Positions 17,168-26,203 of a stretch of DNA of 42,536 nt are shown one piece after another. The translations under genes were made by a program, and so were the position numbers. The stretch covers positions 1-42,536 of the forward strand of contig JAFWRL010000098.1 of NCBI GenBank assembly GCA_017520105.1, written 5' to 3'. Positions within the stretch are counted from its first letter, which is position 1, and the number at the start of each line of letters is the position of its first letter. Under the pieces are notes generated by a model. That model saw only the letters and a program-made list of their open reading frames with translations, ran no database searches and was not told the DNA's origin. Source of the DNA: Fibrobacter sp. (GTDB lineage: Bacteria > Fibrobacterota > Fibrobacteria > Fibrobacterales > Fibrobacteraceae).

Positions 17168-17923
17168 CTATCCCTTGATGTGGATAGCAGAAGCGAATTC
17201 CTTCAACAGAGCCGGGTCTTCGACCTTTTCCCAAAGCGTACCCGTCACGATAATCTGGGCACCAGCCGCCACACGGACTGCAGCCGTCTGCGGGTCCTTG
17301 ATACCACCGCCAGTGATAATCGTCATCTCGGTCGCCTTGCGCGTGTATGCGATATGCTCCACGGGCACAGGAGCTTCAGCCCCACTCCCCGCTTCGAGAT
17401 AGACGTAACGCATGCCCATGAGTTCTGCGGCAATGGAGTTCACCATGCTGAGCTTCGGCTTGTTGGCAGGTACGGGCATCGTACCGCTGATGTATTCCAC
17501 CGTCGTACGCTTGCCGCTGTTGATGAGCTGGTACGCCGTCGGAATCGCTTCCATGTTGAGCGCACGCACCAAAGCGCCACCGCGCACCTGTTCGTCGATG
17601 AGGTAATTCGGATTGCGACCGCTCACAAGCGTCATAAAGAGCATCGCGTCAAAACCCGGCACCACCTGAGACGCACCACCCGGGAAAAGCACCACCGGCA
17701 AATTCACAGCAGCCTTGAGAGCCGCCACCTGCTTCGGAAGCGTGAAATTTCCGAGATAAGAACCGCCAACCAAAAGCAAGTCCGCACCATTTTCCGCAGC
17801 CATCGCACCAGCCTTCACAAAGGCAGCCTCGTCCGAAGTATCGGGGTCGAGCAACACTGCAAAAAGTGCACCGCGTTTCTCAATTTCAGCATTCAAGCGG
17901 AGTTCTGTCTTACCTGGTTTCAT
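17168..17923 (-). CDS. Geranylgeranylglyceryl phosphate synthase family protein
   Basis: A TIM-barrel prenyltransferase of the GGGPS/PcrB family, which joins sn-glycerol-1-phosphate to a polyprenyl diphosphate and makes the first ether bond of archaeal-type lipids. Visible marks are ALFAVLLDPD (Mg-binding Asp), GADLLLVGGS, VVLFPGG, YVYLEAGSGA, ITGGGIKDPQTA and GAQIIVTGT, in the order of the family's phosphate-binding loops. The start at 17923 (251 aa) is preferred because AAGGA lies 8 bases before it. A longer frame opens at 17944 without a Shine-Dalgarno. Bacterial members occur in the Bacteroidota/Fibrobacterota group, but which prenyl chain is used cannot be told. It is monocistronic. Confidence 0.88.
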   Translation of the reverse strand: MKPGKTELRLNAEIEKRGALFAVLLDPDTSDEAAFVKAGAMAAENGADLLLVGGSYLGNFTLPKQVAALKAAVNLPVVLFPGGASQVVPGFDAMLFMTLVSGRNPNYLIDEQVRGGALVRALNMEAIPTAYQLINSGKRTTVEYISGTMPVPANKPKLSMVNSIAAELMGMRYVYLEAGSGAEAPVPVEHIAYTRKATEMTIITGGGIKDPQTAAVRVAAGAQIIVTGTLWEKVEDPALLKEFASAIHIKG

Positions 17924-17989
17924 AACAAATCCTTCATTACGCACGTAAAGTGCAACATGGTATAAAGATACAATATTTACACAAGGAGG

Positions 17990-18009
17990 TTCCCGCTCGG
18001 AGGCGGGAA
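17990..18009. repeat. Intergenic hairpin repeat TTCCCGC/GCGGGAA
   Basis: A 7-bp inverted repeat with a six-base loop is followed by TGACATGCG. It resembles the GGGATGACA-type repeats at 33.6 kb and 17.1 kb. No T tract. Confidence 0.5.
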
Positions 18010-18033
18010 TGACATGCGTACAACGGGAGTGAC

Positions 18034-18065
18034 AAAAAAAAGAAGGCGGGCCTCAACCCGTCTTC
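18034..18065 (-). terminator. Array terminator 1 (end of the last cassette)
   Basis: On the minus strand GAAGACGGG and CCCGCCTTC form a stem followed by TTTTTTTT. Four near-identical hairpins end the other cassettes (22970, 26171, 29235, 33672). Confidence 0.88.
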
Positions 18066-18073
18066 TATCCCTC

Positions 18074-18086
18074 TTTCCTCCTAACA
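18074..18086 (-). other. Orphan Shine-Dalgarno-like sequence TGTTAGGAGGAAA after lipoprotein A
   Basis: This matches the ribosome site of the regulators in the array but lies between a lipoprotein stop and the terminator with no start codon behind it. It is flanked by a short inverted repeat, ATCCCTC/GAGGGAT. Confidence 0.7.
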
Positions 18087-18100
18087 CTCAATTAGAGGGA

Positions 18101-19870
18101 TTAATTTTTCATGCAGCGGACGAACGAGGTCACAACGCCTACACCGTAGCCATAACTCGCACTTCCCACCTGATACGCCCAAGACCATAACCAGTTGTCA
18201 TACTCGGAAATAGATCCGGGTTTCGTTGCAAAATAAATACCGTCATCTACGCCAATAAAATCGCTCTCATCTGTTTTTTGGCCTACATATTTCAACGCAA
18301 AACCCGAGGGGTCCCAGAACGGAGATTCACCAATATTCGAGCCATTCAAATGCGACCACAAAGTTTTCCATTCAACGACTGAAGGAATATGCCACCCATC
18401 AGGGCAAATTCCCTGAATATGGCCATTAGCGGTTTCAACAGAATCAGCCCATTTCGTAATTTTCGTTTCATCCAAATAAACGTAATAGCAAGTCTCACGA
18501 AGTTCATTAGAATCAATAACGACCGGTCCATCGCCCTGCCAGTATTTTTGATAATTGGCAACGCATGTATCAAACGCATTTTCTACCAAGAACGTCGTAT
18601 CTAGCGACAAAGCGTCAAAAGCCCTATACAAGCCACCATAGGTACCGCAACCCGAAGATTCTGCGGGGCGAACATTATACAACTCGCTCGCATATAAATT
18701 GGGATTTTCCGGCTTGGCATCGAAGCACCATTCCTTATGGGCGCCATCACCGAAGTCTAAATTTTCCGCCATCACCGTCAGCGGGGTTCCTTCAATGTTG
18801 TATGTAACCGTCCTGTACGTTTTCCCGTCACGATTATCCGTCATCGTCCCCACGGAATAGTCAATTTTCTTGAATCCGTTCCATGAAATTTTCCACTGAT
18901 TGTCTTTACATCTGAGGGTGAAGTAACCATCCGAGACTTCGTAATCGGTACCTTCAATATTTGCAGTACATTTGCCTAGGCCATGCAAAGCCGACAAGAA
19001 ATTTATCGCAAAATTCACCTGCTTGTACAAATGCTGATAATAGTCCGTCCTACCTATGGCTTCGTAATACTCATAAGGAATTTCCAAACTATTGCCATTA
19101 GCCTCTACCGTGTTAGAAGCCCAGCTAATGAGCGATTGCATAGACCAGCTATCGAGACCTCTTAACAATCCGCTTTGGCTAAACGATTCCGCTACGGAAT
19201 CCATAAATATATTTTTGAAGAAGAATCCTGTAAAATTCAAATAATCCTGAGCATGCTCATTGTCTTTCTTCTCATAATCAGGAGATTCATCGTACAAGCC
19301 GAAAGCATCCAGGACTTCACGCTGCGCCATAGCCTTTGCGGAATCAAAAGGCACACCCGTCTGGACCAAGTGACGTAAACGGAAGCTTTCGAGATACGTG
19401 AGCATGTTGACGCATACGCTATTCGTTTTTCGAACGTCAACAATCAACCTGGGGCTAATTTGCAAATGAGAGCTTTTTGTCGGTTCCGTTTCAATCATCA
19501 CAAAGGGACTATTTAACGACAAGCTGTCAAAGCGGAAGTTTCCATTCGTATCGAGAACAAAGCCTCTCCAAATGGTCCCTGTCGTATCAAGCGTTACCGA
19601 ATCAAGTTCATACACCCTCACCTTGGATGCCATTTCGTAACTGTGATACTCGAATTTCTGGCCATTGTCCATATCCGACAAATTGACCGCACGGCCCTCT
19701 ATATGGGCGTTGCTCAAATCTTCGACCGCGCCCACCTTCGCGGCATTTTCCCCAGATTCCACTTTTTGCGCACCAACCGGAGCAACAGCACTAGCATCTT
19801 CATTGGAGCAAGCGCCGAACACAAGCATCACCGCAGCGCAGCCCAAAATTATTTTATTCTTACTAAACAT
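18101..19870 (-). CDS. FISUMP-domain lipoprotein A (second lipoprotein of its cassette)
   Basis: A 589-residue surface lipoprotein. The signal peptide ends in the lipobox VFGAC (Cys21). Residues about 60-130 hold the Ig-like region with VYELDSVTLDTTGTIWRG and NGNFRFDSLSLNSPFV. A helical block (YLESFRLRHLVQTG, AMAQREVLDAFGLYDESP) follows. The FISUMP domain runs from about 340 (GTMTDNRDGKTYRTVTYN, MAENLDFG) through ICPDGWHIPSVVEW near 485 to VRCMKN at the end. It starts 10 bases after the stop of lipoprotein B with GGGGGAT before the ATG, so both belong to one operon. It has no regulator of its own, and its N-terminus differs from all other copies. Confidence 0.85.
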   Translation of the reverse strand: MFSKNKIILGCAAVMLVFGACSNEDASAVAPVGAQKVESGENAAKVGAVEDLSNAHIEGRAVNLSDMDNGQKFEYHSYEMASKVRVYELDSVTLDTTGTIWRGFVLDTNGNFRFDSLSLNSPFVMIETEPTKSSHLQISPRLIVDVRKTNSVCVNMLTYLESFRLRHLVQTGVPFDSAKAMAQREVLDAFGLYDESPDYEKKDNEHAQDYLNFTGFFFKNIFMDSVAESFSQSGLLRGLDSWSMQSLISWASNTVEANGNSLEIPYEYYEAIGRTDYYQHLYKQVNFAINFLSALHGLGKCTANIEGTDYEVSDGYFTLRCKDNQWKISWNGFKKIDYSVGTMTDNRDGKTYRTVTYNIEGTPLTVMAENLDFGDGAHKEWCFDAKPENPNLYASELYNVRPAESSGCGTYGGLYRAFDALSLDTTFLVENAFDTCVANYQKYWQGDGPVVIDSNELRETCYYVYLDETKITKWADSVETANGHIQGICPDGWHIPSVVEWKTLWSHLNGSNIGESPFWDPSGFALKYVGQKTDESDFIGVDDGIYFATKPGSISEYDNWLWSWAYQVGSASYGYGVGVVTSFVRCMKN

Positions 19871-19879
19871 ATATCCCCC

Positions 19880-21904
19880 TTAATCCTTGATACAACGGAC
19901 AAACAAGTTCCTGAAGAAAGCGTCAATCCCGACGGCATCATAATTAAACCTGTATGACGTATTAATCACCTCCGTCATGTTGACGAAGCCAGCCCGAGGC
20001 CTATACCTATCGTCACTTTTGGATATCATGATATAGTCTCCCAGCATTCTTTTAATCAATAACGATCTATCGCCGTCCCATTCCATTTCGACAGTATTGT
20101 ACAAGTTAAATCCAAAAGGATCCTCTATAGAGGGGGCCGCAAGCAAGAACCTCCCTTCGACATTAGAACGCCATTTACGGTCAATATATCCGAAGATAGC
20201 CTCCCAATCGTCAAAATTGGGGATTCTCCAGCCATCCGGGCACACGCCCTGAGTGATTGCGAGACTGTCCATGTTCACCTTTCCAGCATCGATAAAACTT
20301 GCCGGTGCGTTCAGATATTCCTCACAACGTTCCCGGATTTCAATATCAAACACAGCTCGTATAGAGTCGTAATTGACAGGAATTCCACCACCATAATACT
20401 TGCATTTTTCAATATCGGTAGAATCCGGTTCCTGTAATCCCGCAATGCACTTTTCGATATACACGGAATCATACGGCATCGGTGTTGTCGAATATCGCGG
20501 AGACAAGGAGTCAATGCATTCCTGCATGGAAGCAAATTCAACCAAAAAGATAGAGTCACTAAGTCCCATCGCTACATGCCAATCATATTGGCTTCCGTAG
20601 ATATCGCAATTTTGTTCATGACCGCCAAGGCAATTTGTCTTGACACCCTTATAATTTAAGTTCTCGGCCATCCATGTCTGCGTTTTGTCACCAAAGTCTA
20701 TAGTCACCGTCTTGTAAACATGACCATCACGAGCGTCCGTCATCGTGCCAAAAGTATGCGGAACCTGTTCATAAGCTAAATGCCAATTTCCCGAACGGCA
20801 AACAATACTGATTTTTGATTCAGAAGAACTGCGATATCCTTCGGATGCATCTACAGAAGTTCCCTCCTGTTCAGCGGTGCAGCGTCCGGCATCGAGCATC
20901 ACAGACATCATTCCCGCAAGGTATTTTTCATAAAGCAGCATCGCCTGGTATTCCCTTGCCACTTGGGGCCCCATCTTTTCGTAAACCCCCTGAGGAATGC
21001 TCAGTTTAAATCTCAAATCATTAAAGACCGTCCTCACTCCACGTTTCACTTCTTCTTTTTCTCTTAAGAAAGATCCCGTCTGTTCAAACGATTTCGAGAT
21101 TGGGGCGCTAGCCATGAGGTTCCCGGAACCATACAAACAAAATACAACCCTTACAAATACCGACTGCATCGCATAGTAATCCAGGCCCGTACGATCCAAG
21201 CTGTCGAAAGCAACACCGTAGGTTCCAAACGCTTCGAGAATTTCCCGTTTGGCCTGCGCCATGGCGTCCGCAAAATCATTCCCGACGAGCATCAGGACCC
21301 GTACTCGATAAGCCACCAAATCAGAGAACACATCAACAGTGACAGGAGACGAATCCCTGACATCAACAATCGCATTCACGCTAAGCACATCATCATGCCG
21401 TTCCCCCCAAGAACCATCAACATTCATGGTCAAGCCATTTCTTTCAACAGCCGTAATCCACACATACGGGGACTTTAGCGTCACGCCCTGAATATCGAAC
21501 ATGCCGCCATCGTTATCAATCGTATCCGCGAAGGACACTCCCGTCTTTTCGAGAGAATCGGCGTCCAGTTCGTAAAGCGTCACTACGGAGCCCTTCGGCA
21601 TTCCACTGACAGACACGCCCATTTCCGGTTTTGCCGAATCAAGAGGTTCAGGCCGGGCGCCCACCATGGCAAGCCCCTTCACCGAAATATTTTCAAGCGA
21701 CGCCTGAACATTTGAATTTTCTGAAGGGCCGCCTATAGACTGGCTAGTTTCTTCGGTAGAGCCACCCATTGAGCACCCCACAAAGAGCACTGCAAAGAAA
21801 GTCGCGATAGCGAAGTTCAAGACAATGGCTAAACATGCAAACAAAAAGAATCTCAACGCAGCCATTTTACAAACAAACTGTCCGCACATTTTTGAGTAAT
21901 TCAT
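19880..21904 (-). CDS. FISUMP-domain lipoprotein B
   Basis: A 674-residue lipoprotein. Its N-terminus begins MNYSKMCGQFVCKM, shared with lipoprotein F, and then has an unusually long hydrophobic stretch before the probable lipobox LFVGC (Cys44). The Ig-like region has VVTLYELDADSLEKTG and SPYVWITAVE. The helical block contains AMAQAKREILEAFGTYG. The FISUMP domain runs from about 385 (GTMTDARDGHVYKTVTIDFG, TWMAENLNYKG) with GVCPDGWRIPNFDDW near 552 and ends VRCIKD. Several Cys lie between these motifs. TAGGAGGATAAC before the ATG includes the regulator stop codon. Surface display is likely from the lipobox; the ligand is unknown. Confidence 0.87.
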   Translation of the reverse strand: MNYSKMCGQFVCKMAALRFFLFACLAIVLNFAIATFFAVLFVGCSMGGSTEETSQSIGGPSENSNVQASLENISVKGLAMVGARPEPLDSAKPEMGVSVSGMPKGSVVTLYELDADSLEKTGVSFADTIDNDGGMFDIQGVTLKSPYVWITAVERNGLTMNVDGSWGERHDDVLSVNAIVDVRDSSPVTVDVFSDLVAYRVRVLMLVGNDFADAMAQAKREILEAFGTYGVAFDSLDRTGLDYYAMQSVFVRVVFCLYGSGNLMASAPISKSFEQTGSFLREKEEVKRGVRTVFNDLRFKLSIPQGVYEKMGPQVAREYQAMLLYEKYLAGMMSVMLDAGRCTAEQEGTSVDASEGYRSSSESKISIVCRSGNWHLAYEQVPHTFGTMTDARDGHVYKTVTIDFGDKTQTWMAENLNYKGVKTNCLGGHEQNCDIYGSQYDWHVAMGLSDSIFLVEFASMQECIDSLSPRYSTTPMPYDSVYIEKCIAGLQEPDSTDIEKCKYYGGGIPVNYDSIRAVFDIEIRERCEEYLNAPASFIDAGKVNMDSLAITQGVCPDGWRIPNFDDWEAIFGYIDRKWRSNVEGRFLLAAPSIEDPFGFNLYNTVEMEWDGDRSLLIKRMLGDYIMISKSDDRYRPRAGFVNMTEVINTSYRFNYDAVGIDAFFRNLFVRCIKD

Positions 21905-21913
21905 GTTATCCTC

Positions 21914-22747
21914 CTAACCCTTGTTATCCACGCTCTTTTTCGTCATCGGGAAAAATTGCACATTCAGACGGTAAACCTCGTCCGTATCGTCTTCCCTTGT
22001 CGCAATCGCGATAATTTTCTTGCGGAATTCGGCAATTTCCTGAACAATTTCGTCATAAGCATTTTGAGTAATGCCGAGCGTTAAGCCCGAGAAATGGCGT
22101 TTGTCCTGCGGTACACCCTCAATCGCATCCAGCGCAAATTCGCCCATCTGGCGATGCAACCCGCGAACCGCAACAGGCGTCACCGCCATAGGGCCCGTCG
22201 TCACCGATTTTTCGGTCTGTACGTAATTTCCGTCTTTGTCTTTCTGGAGCAAATTCGCCTTGACCATGAAGTTCAACGATTCACTGACTTCGGCAGCAGA
22301 AATCTTTGGACGGCATGCACGCGCCATCGCCAAAGGCTTTGCGCCAGGCATCGCAGGGGCAAGTTCACGGAGCACGGGATTCTTCCAGCTTTCGAAATAG
22401 CGGAAAGAATCGCCCTCGACGACCCTCACTTTATGCATTTCGGCAATAGCCAACATTTTATTGAAAGCAAACTTTTTTTCGTCGTCCGTTTTTGCACGGT
22501 CGAACTTGACCATTTCACAGAAATACTCTTGTTCATAGCCGAGAAGGCCCATTGCCGCGGCCACGTTGCCCGCCGCATCTTCGCTCAAGTTGGAGCGCCC
22601 TTCACTCACGTACTTAAGGAACACAGGCGAAAAAAAACCGGCCGCCCGTGTAAACGACTGCCAAGTAAACGCAGATTTAGCCTTTTTCTCGGCGTAATAG
22701 TCCGCAATGTACTGGCGATAATCCGAGTACTCTAGTACATCCTTCAT
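21914..22747 (-). CDS. TIGR02147-family regulator 1
   Basis: A 277-residue regulator. It opens MKDVLEYSDYRQYIADYYAEKKAKSAF with the downstream helix-turn-helix-like FTRAAGFFSPVFLKYVSEGR (about 33-52). The conserved middle has SWKNPVLRELAPAMPGAKPLA. The C-terminal core is HRQMGEFALDAIEGVPQDKR and FSGLTLGIT. AAN-rich substitutions (EDAAGNVAAAMG) make it the most diverged of the five. TTAGGAGGAAGC precedes the ATG. Its TAG stop is part of the next gene's Shine-Dalgarno, so the lipoprotein is translated in a coupled way. The family is annotated as regulatory; DNA binding is inferred from the HTH-like segment. Confidence 0.85.
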   Translation of the reverse strand: MKDVLEYSDYRQYIADYYAEKKAKSAFTWQSFTRAAGFFSPVFLKYVSEGRSNLSEDAAGNVAAAMGLLGYEQEYFCEMVKFDRAKTDDEKKFAFNKMLAIAEMHKVRVVEGDSFRYFESWKNPVLRELAPAMPGAKPLAMARACRPKISAAEVSESLNFMVKANLLQKDKDGNYVQTEKSVTTGPMAVTPVAVRGLHRQMGEFALDAIEGVPQDKRHFSGLTLGITQNAYDEIVQEIAEFRKKIIAIATREDDTDEVYRLNVQFFPMTKKSVDNKG

Positions 22748-22765
22748 TGCTTCCTCCTAACACAA

Positions 22766-22794
22766 ACAGCTATTCGGCCACAAAGCCGAGCTGT
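22766..22794 (-). promoter_or_regulatory. Leader hairpin of cassette 1
   Basis: ACAGCT pairs with AGCTGT and, inside, CGGC pairs with GCCG around a six-base loop. It lies immediately before TGTGTTAGGAGGA. The stem sequence differs from those in the other cassettes but the position is the same. Confidence 0.55.
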
Positions 22795-22806
22795 CTTCGT
22801 TTCCTA

Positions 22807-22835
22807 AATATAAACCATAAAAATCAAAAAGTCAA
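22807..22835 (-). promoter_or_regulatory. Promoter of cassette 1
   Basis: TTGACT (22830-22835), a 17-bp spacer and TATATT (22807-22812) form a strong sigma70-type promoter on the minus strand. An AT-rich tract up to about 22935 lies upstream. Confidence 0.82.
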
Positions 22836-22969
22836 TAGTTTTATGATAAAAATTTACCTTTTTTACTTAATTTTCAGCATTTTTGCTATTTTCTTTAAAT
22901 TTTTGTCATTTTCTGTGATACATATAAAGTAGTTTAAAGTCGTAAATCAGCAGATATTGGTCAATGGTC
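22836..22969. other. AT-rich upstream region of cassette 1
   Basis: No gene is present. The first 90 bases are highly AT-rich, with CAATAGTTTTAT next to the promoter and CAGCATTTTTGC further up. Comparable tracts precede all five promoters. They could be UP elements or regulator sites. Confidence 0.45.
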
Positions 22970-23001
22970 AAAAAAAAGAAGGCGGGCCGCAGCCCGTCTT
23001 C
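22970..23001 (-). terminator. Array terminator 2
   Basis: GAAGACGGGC-TGCG-GCCCGCCTTC on the minus strand is followed by TTTTTTT. It ends the cassette at 23041-25908. Confidence 0.9.
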
Positions 23002-23003
23002 CC

Positions 23004-23016
23004 TTTCCTCCTAACA
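23004..23016 (-). other. Orphan Shine-Dalgarno-like sequence TGTTAGGAGGAAA after lipoprotein C
   Basis: It lies between the lipoprotein stop and the terminator. No start codon follows before the hairpin. Confidence 0.7.
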
Positions 23017-23040
23017 GTATTTCTAACGAATCTTGCCGAT

Positions 23041-25065
23041 CTAGTTTTTGATGCAGCGGACGTAAACATCCCTATAAAGATCATCAAATCCTATATTCCC
23101 GTAATAATACTCAGACGATGAGCCAGTAGAGAATTTACCTGAAACGTAGAAGACATAAGCAAATTCACGAGCATCATTCACATCAGGAACAGATGCGAAA
23201 CCAGGCCCAACCTTTTTATAATCCATCCTTAGTTCAGGAGTTTCCCCATCTACAAAATACATAGTCGTCAAATCCATATATCCAAAGCCACTTCCACCCG
23301 CGTCACCAAGGATGGCCCCCTGCTTGGATACGTTTTCTGCTAAAAGTTCCCAATCTTCTTTATTGGGGATACGCCATCCATCCGGGCACACACCTTGATG
23401 GACCACACGTCCCGATTGTCGAGTAAACGCAGAATAATCTAAACGGCAGCTTTCATATTTAAAACGGCAGTATTCGAATACAGATCTTGCGGTATCACGG
23501 GCCATGCATTCGCCCGTTTCCGATTCCCCAGAACAATATTCATACTTCGTACTATCGTTTCTATCGGCGGCCAAGCATACTTTCTCCACGGCTACGGTAT
23601 CCCAAATTTCCGTTCCTTCATCATCTTCGTCTTCATACACAATATCACGTAGCAAGGCTGAAGTCAGGTTAAGGTCAGACATGCCAAGATTCATAGCTGC
23701 ATGCCACATGTAAAAACGACCATATATTTCACAAGTGGGATCTCCATTATCGCACTTAGTTTTTCCAAGCAAATTACTTTTCAACGCGCTATCAGCACCT
23801 GCAGACGCCGTATCTACATAGTTAAGACTCTGAGCCATCCACGTCTGCGTAACACCACCCCAGTTATACGTGACAGTCTTATACGTTTTACCGTCACGAT
23901 TATCGACCATCGATCCACTTTCGAAATCAATCTTTTTCCATCCCTGCACCCATTTTTTCGAACGACAAACTATCGAAGCCGATGACACGAATAAACCAAA
24001 CCACTCGTTTCCGCTCTGATCCATAACACTGTGTGTTTCATTTTCACGGGATTCCGTACATTGCCCATAACCCTTCACATGGGCAAAATAGGCAATCTCA
24101 TACTCCAGCGACTTAAGCGTATTCAGATAGTACTGTTCCGCAGATTCACCCAAGGCGGCGACAGCGGCTGGCGATACGCCATAGAAAAACTCCATATCAT
24201 CACTAAGTCCAACTTCGAAAGGGGAGCCTCTGCGCATCATGCGGAAAACCATATGCAATACATAAGACAAGTCTCCATTCACGCTCTCCAGACTTTCAAA
24301 ATTTCCCAGATCCTCATAGATTCCATAACCTTCCAAAATTTCCGATTCCGCTTTCTTGCTCGCCGCAGCAAAGTTCATTCCTTCGCCAACGTATTTTTTC
24401 ACAAGCGGAATCTTCATATAAGTTAACGAATTAACGCTAATCTCTTTATATTTTCGCAAATCGACAAGAGCTCCTAAAGGAACCGGATACTTTGTAGTAT
24501 CTGTAATTCCGCAACTGGAAGGCAACGCACCACCCAGAGCCTCGAGCGAATCATAATTGCACGGAACTTCGTACGACATAGGATAGGTAGAATCGCTCCA
24601 CAGACCCCGTCTCCAGCCCTCGTAGGCCGTACAGGAATCCTTGATTTCAATCAAAACGTACGGACTATTCAGCGAAAGTTTCTCAAACGCAAATTGTCCA
24701 TTATCGTTGTAAACCGTATCCACAAAAGTGCGACCAGTACCCACAAGAGTCAAGGAGTCCAATTCGTAAACGACTACAGGCGTTCCCTTTTTAGCAAACG
24801 AAGAACCTTTAACATTTTGAGGATCGCCAGCCATTCCACTTTCATCCGAACGCATTTTCAACAACTTAGGATAAACATTGCCTCCCTGACCGGCCAAGGC
24901 ATAAACGCCCTGTTCTTCCGTGTAGCCGCCCTCATGCGCAACCGGAGACGGACCAACGTCTTCTGAACAGCCCGTATATACCATAAGAAGCACAAACGCC
25001 ATAATCAAGCAGATTGCTGCTTCTATAAAATCACATATCAACGTGTTTCGTTTGAAATTTTTCAT
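23041..25065 (-). CDS. FISUMP-domain lipoprotein C
   Basis: A 674-residue lipoprotein. The leader MKNFKRNTLICDF...LLMVYTGC puts the lipid on Cys33. The N-terminal segment (GVYALAGQGGNVYPKLLKMR) is followed by the Ig-like region (VVVYELDSLTLVGTGRTFVD, LNSPYVLIEI). Next is the helical block (PLVKKYVGEGMNFAAASKKA, EILEGYGIYEDLG). The FISUMP domain runs from about 390 (SMVDNRDGKTYKTVTYNWG, TWMAQSLNY) with GVCPDGWRIPNKEDW near 558 and ends YVRCIKN. The insert before CPDGW is rich in Cys (five in about 45 residues). Coupled to regulator 2 by TAGGAGGAAAAC. Function unknown; display on the outer membrane is likely. Confidence 0.88.
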   Translation of the reverse strand: MKNFKRNTLICDFIEAAICLIMAFVLLMVYTGCSEDVGPSPVAHEGGYTEEQGVYALAGQGGNVYPKLLKMRSDESGMAGDPQNVKGSSFAKKGTPVVVYELDSLTLVGTGRTFVDTVYNDNGQFAFEKLSLNSPYVLIEIKDSCTAYEGWRRGLWSDSTYPMSYEVPCNYDSLEALGGALPSSCGITDTTKYPVPLGALVDLRKYKEISVNSLTYMKIPLVKKYVGEGMNFAAASKKAESEILEGYGIYEDLGNFESLESVNGDLSYVLHMVFRMMRRGSPFEVGLSDDMEFFYGVSPAAVAALGESAEQYYLNTLKSLEYEIAYFAHVKGYGQCTESRENETHSVMDQSGNEWFGLFVSSASIVCRSKKWVQGWKKIDFESGSMVDNRDGKTYKTVTYNWGGVTQTWMAQSLNYVDTASAGADSALKSNLLGKTKCDNGDPTCEIYGRFYMWHAAMNLGMSDLNLTSALLRDIVYEDEDDEGTEIWDTVAVEKVCLAADRNDSTKYEYCSGESETGECMARDTARSVFEYCRFKYESCRLDYSAFTRQSGRVVHQGVCPDGWRIPNKEDWELLAENVSKQGAILGDAGGSGFGYMDLTTMYFVDGETPELRMDYKKVGPGFASVPDVNDAREFAYVFYVSGKFSTGSSSEYYYGNIGFDDLYRDVYVRCIKN

Positions 25066-25074
25066 GTTTTCCTC

Positions 25075-25908
25075 CTAGACCTTTTTATTGACACTCTTTT
25101 TTGTCATCGGAAAGAACTGCACATTCAGGCGATAAACTTCGTCCGTACCGTCTTCCCGTGTCGCAATCGCAATAATCCTCTTGCGGAACTCTGCGATTTC
25201 TTGAACAATATCTTCATATGCCTTGCGCGTAATGCCAAGCGTAAGCCCCGAAAAATGACGTTCGTCCTGGGCGACGCCCTCGATGGCATCCAGCGCAAAC
25301 TCGCCCATCTGGCGATGCATCCCGCGAATAGCCACAGGAGTCACGTCCAACGGCCCCGTTGTTACGCCCCTTTCAGTTTGCACATAATTTCCATCTTTAT
25401 CTTTATGGAGCAAGTCCGCCTTGACGAGGAAATTAAGCGATTCGCTGACCTCGGCGGCCGTAATCTCCGGACGGCATGCTTTCGCAAGCGCAAGCGGCTT
25501 TGCACCCGGCATCGCAGGAGCAAGTTCACGGAGCACGGGATTCTTCCAGCTTTCAAAATAGCGGAATGAATCGCCCTCTAGGATTTTCGCTTTATGAGAT
25601 TCCGCAATGGAAAGCATTTTGCCAAAAGCGTCTTTTTTCTCGGAATCCGTCTTTGCGTTGTCAAACTTGACCATCTCGCAAAAATATTCTTGTTCGAAAT
25701 CGACAAGGTGCATGGCCTTCGCCACACGCAATGCAGCCGCATCGCTCAAGTTCAAGCGACCTTCACTTGCATATTTTAGATGAACCGGCGAAGAGAAGCC
25801 CGCCGCCCGGGTAAACTCCTGCCAAGTGAACGCGGATTTAGCCTTTTTCTCGGCGTAATAATCCGCGATATATTGACGATAACTTGTGTATTCAAGTATA
25901 TCTTTCAT
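25075..25908 (-). CDS. TIGR02147-family regulator 2
   Basis: A 277-residue close paralogue of the other array regulators. It has MKDILEYTSYRQYIADYYAE, the HTH-like FTRAAGFSSPVHLKYASEGR and the core HRQMGEFALDAIEGVAQDER. Within the HTH-like segment it differs from regulators 3 to 5 at a few positions (VHLKYAS instead of VYLKYVS), where target recognition could diverge. TTAGGAGGAAACG precedes the ATG. Confidence 0.85.
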   Translation of the reverse strand: MKDILEYTSYRQYIADYYAEKKAKSAFTWQEFTRAAGFSSPVHLKYASEGRLNLSDAAALRVAKAMHLVDFEQEYFCEMVKFDNAKTDSEKKDAFGKMLSIAESHKAKILEGDSFRYFESWKNPVLRELAPAMPGAKPLALAKACRPEITAAEVSESLNFLVKADLLHKDKDGNYVQTERGVTTGPLDVTPVAIRGMHRQMGEFALDAIEGVAQDERHFSGLTLGITRKAYEDIVQEIAEFRKRIIAIATREDGTDEVYRLNVQFFPMTKKSVNKKV

Positions 25909-25926
25909 CGTTTCCTCCTAACACAA

Positions 25927-25956
25927 ACGGCATCTCGACTTTGCAGCCTGTGCCGT
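25927..25956 (-). promoter_or_regulatory. Leader hairpin of cassette 2
   Basis: ACGGCA and TGCCGT pair across an 18-base loop just before TTTGTGTTAGGAGGA. It has the same position as in cassette 1 but a different stem. Confidence 0.45.
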
Positions 25957-25967
25957 CCGCAATTTCA

Positions 25968-25996
25968 AATATACCTCCATTTTTCAAAAAAGTCAA
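25968..25996 (-). promoter_or_regulatory. Promoter of cassette 2
   Basis: TTGACT (25991-25996), 17 bp, TATATT (25968-25973) on the minus strand. The AT-rich tract continues to about 26100. The rest up to the terminator at 26171 holds CCAATGACTAATGACC-type short repeats and no gene. Confidence 0.83.
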
Positions 25997-26170
25997 TAGT
26001 TCATCATAAAAAATTTTAGTTTTTATTAAAATTTAAGCAATTTTTAACATTGAATAAAAATTTTAAGCATTTTGATAATACAAATAAAATATTATTCAGT
26101 CATCAATCAGCAGTAAATAGCCCTTAGCAAACAACCAACGACTATCGACCAATGACTAATGACCAAAAGC

Positions 26171-26201
26171 AAAAAAAGAAGGCGGGGCGAACCCCGTCTT
26201 C
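26171..26201 (-). terminator. Array terminator 3
   Basis: GAAGACGGGG pairs with CCCCGCCTTC on the minus strand, followed by TTTTTTT. The stem differs from the others by a compensated G-C pair. Confidence 0.9.
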
Positions 26202-26203
26202 CT

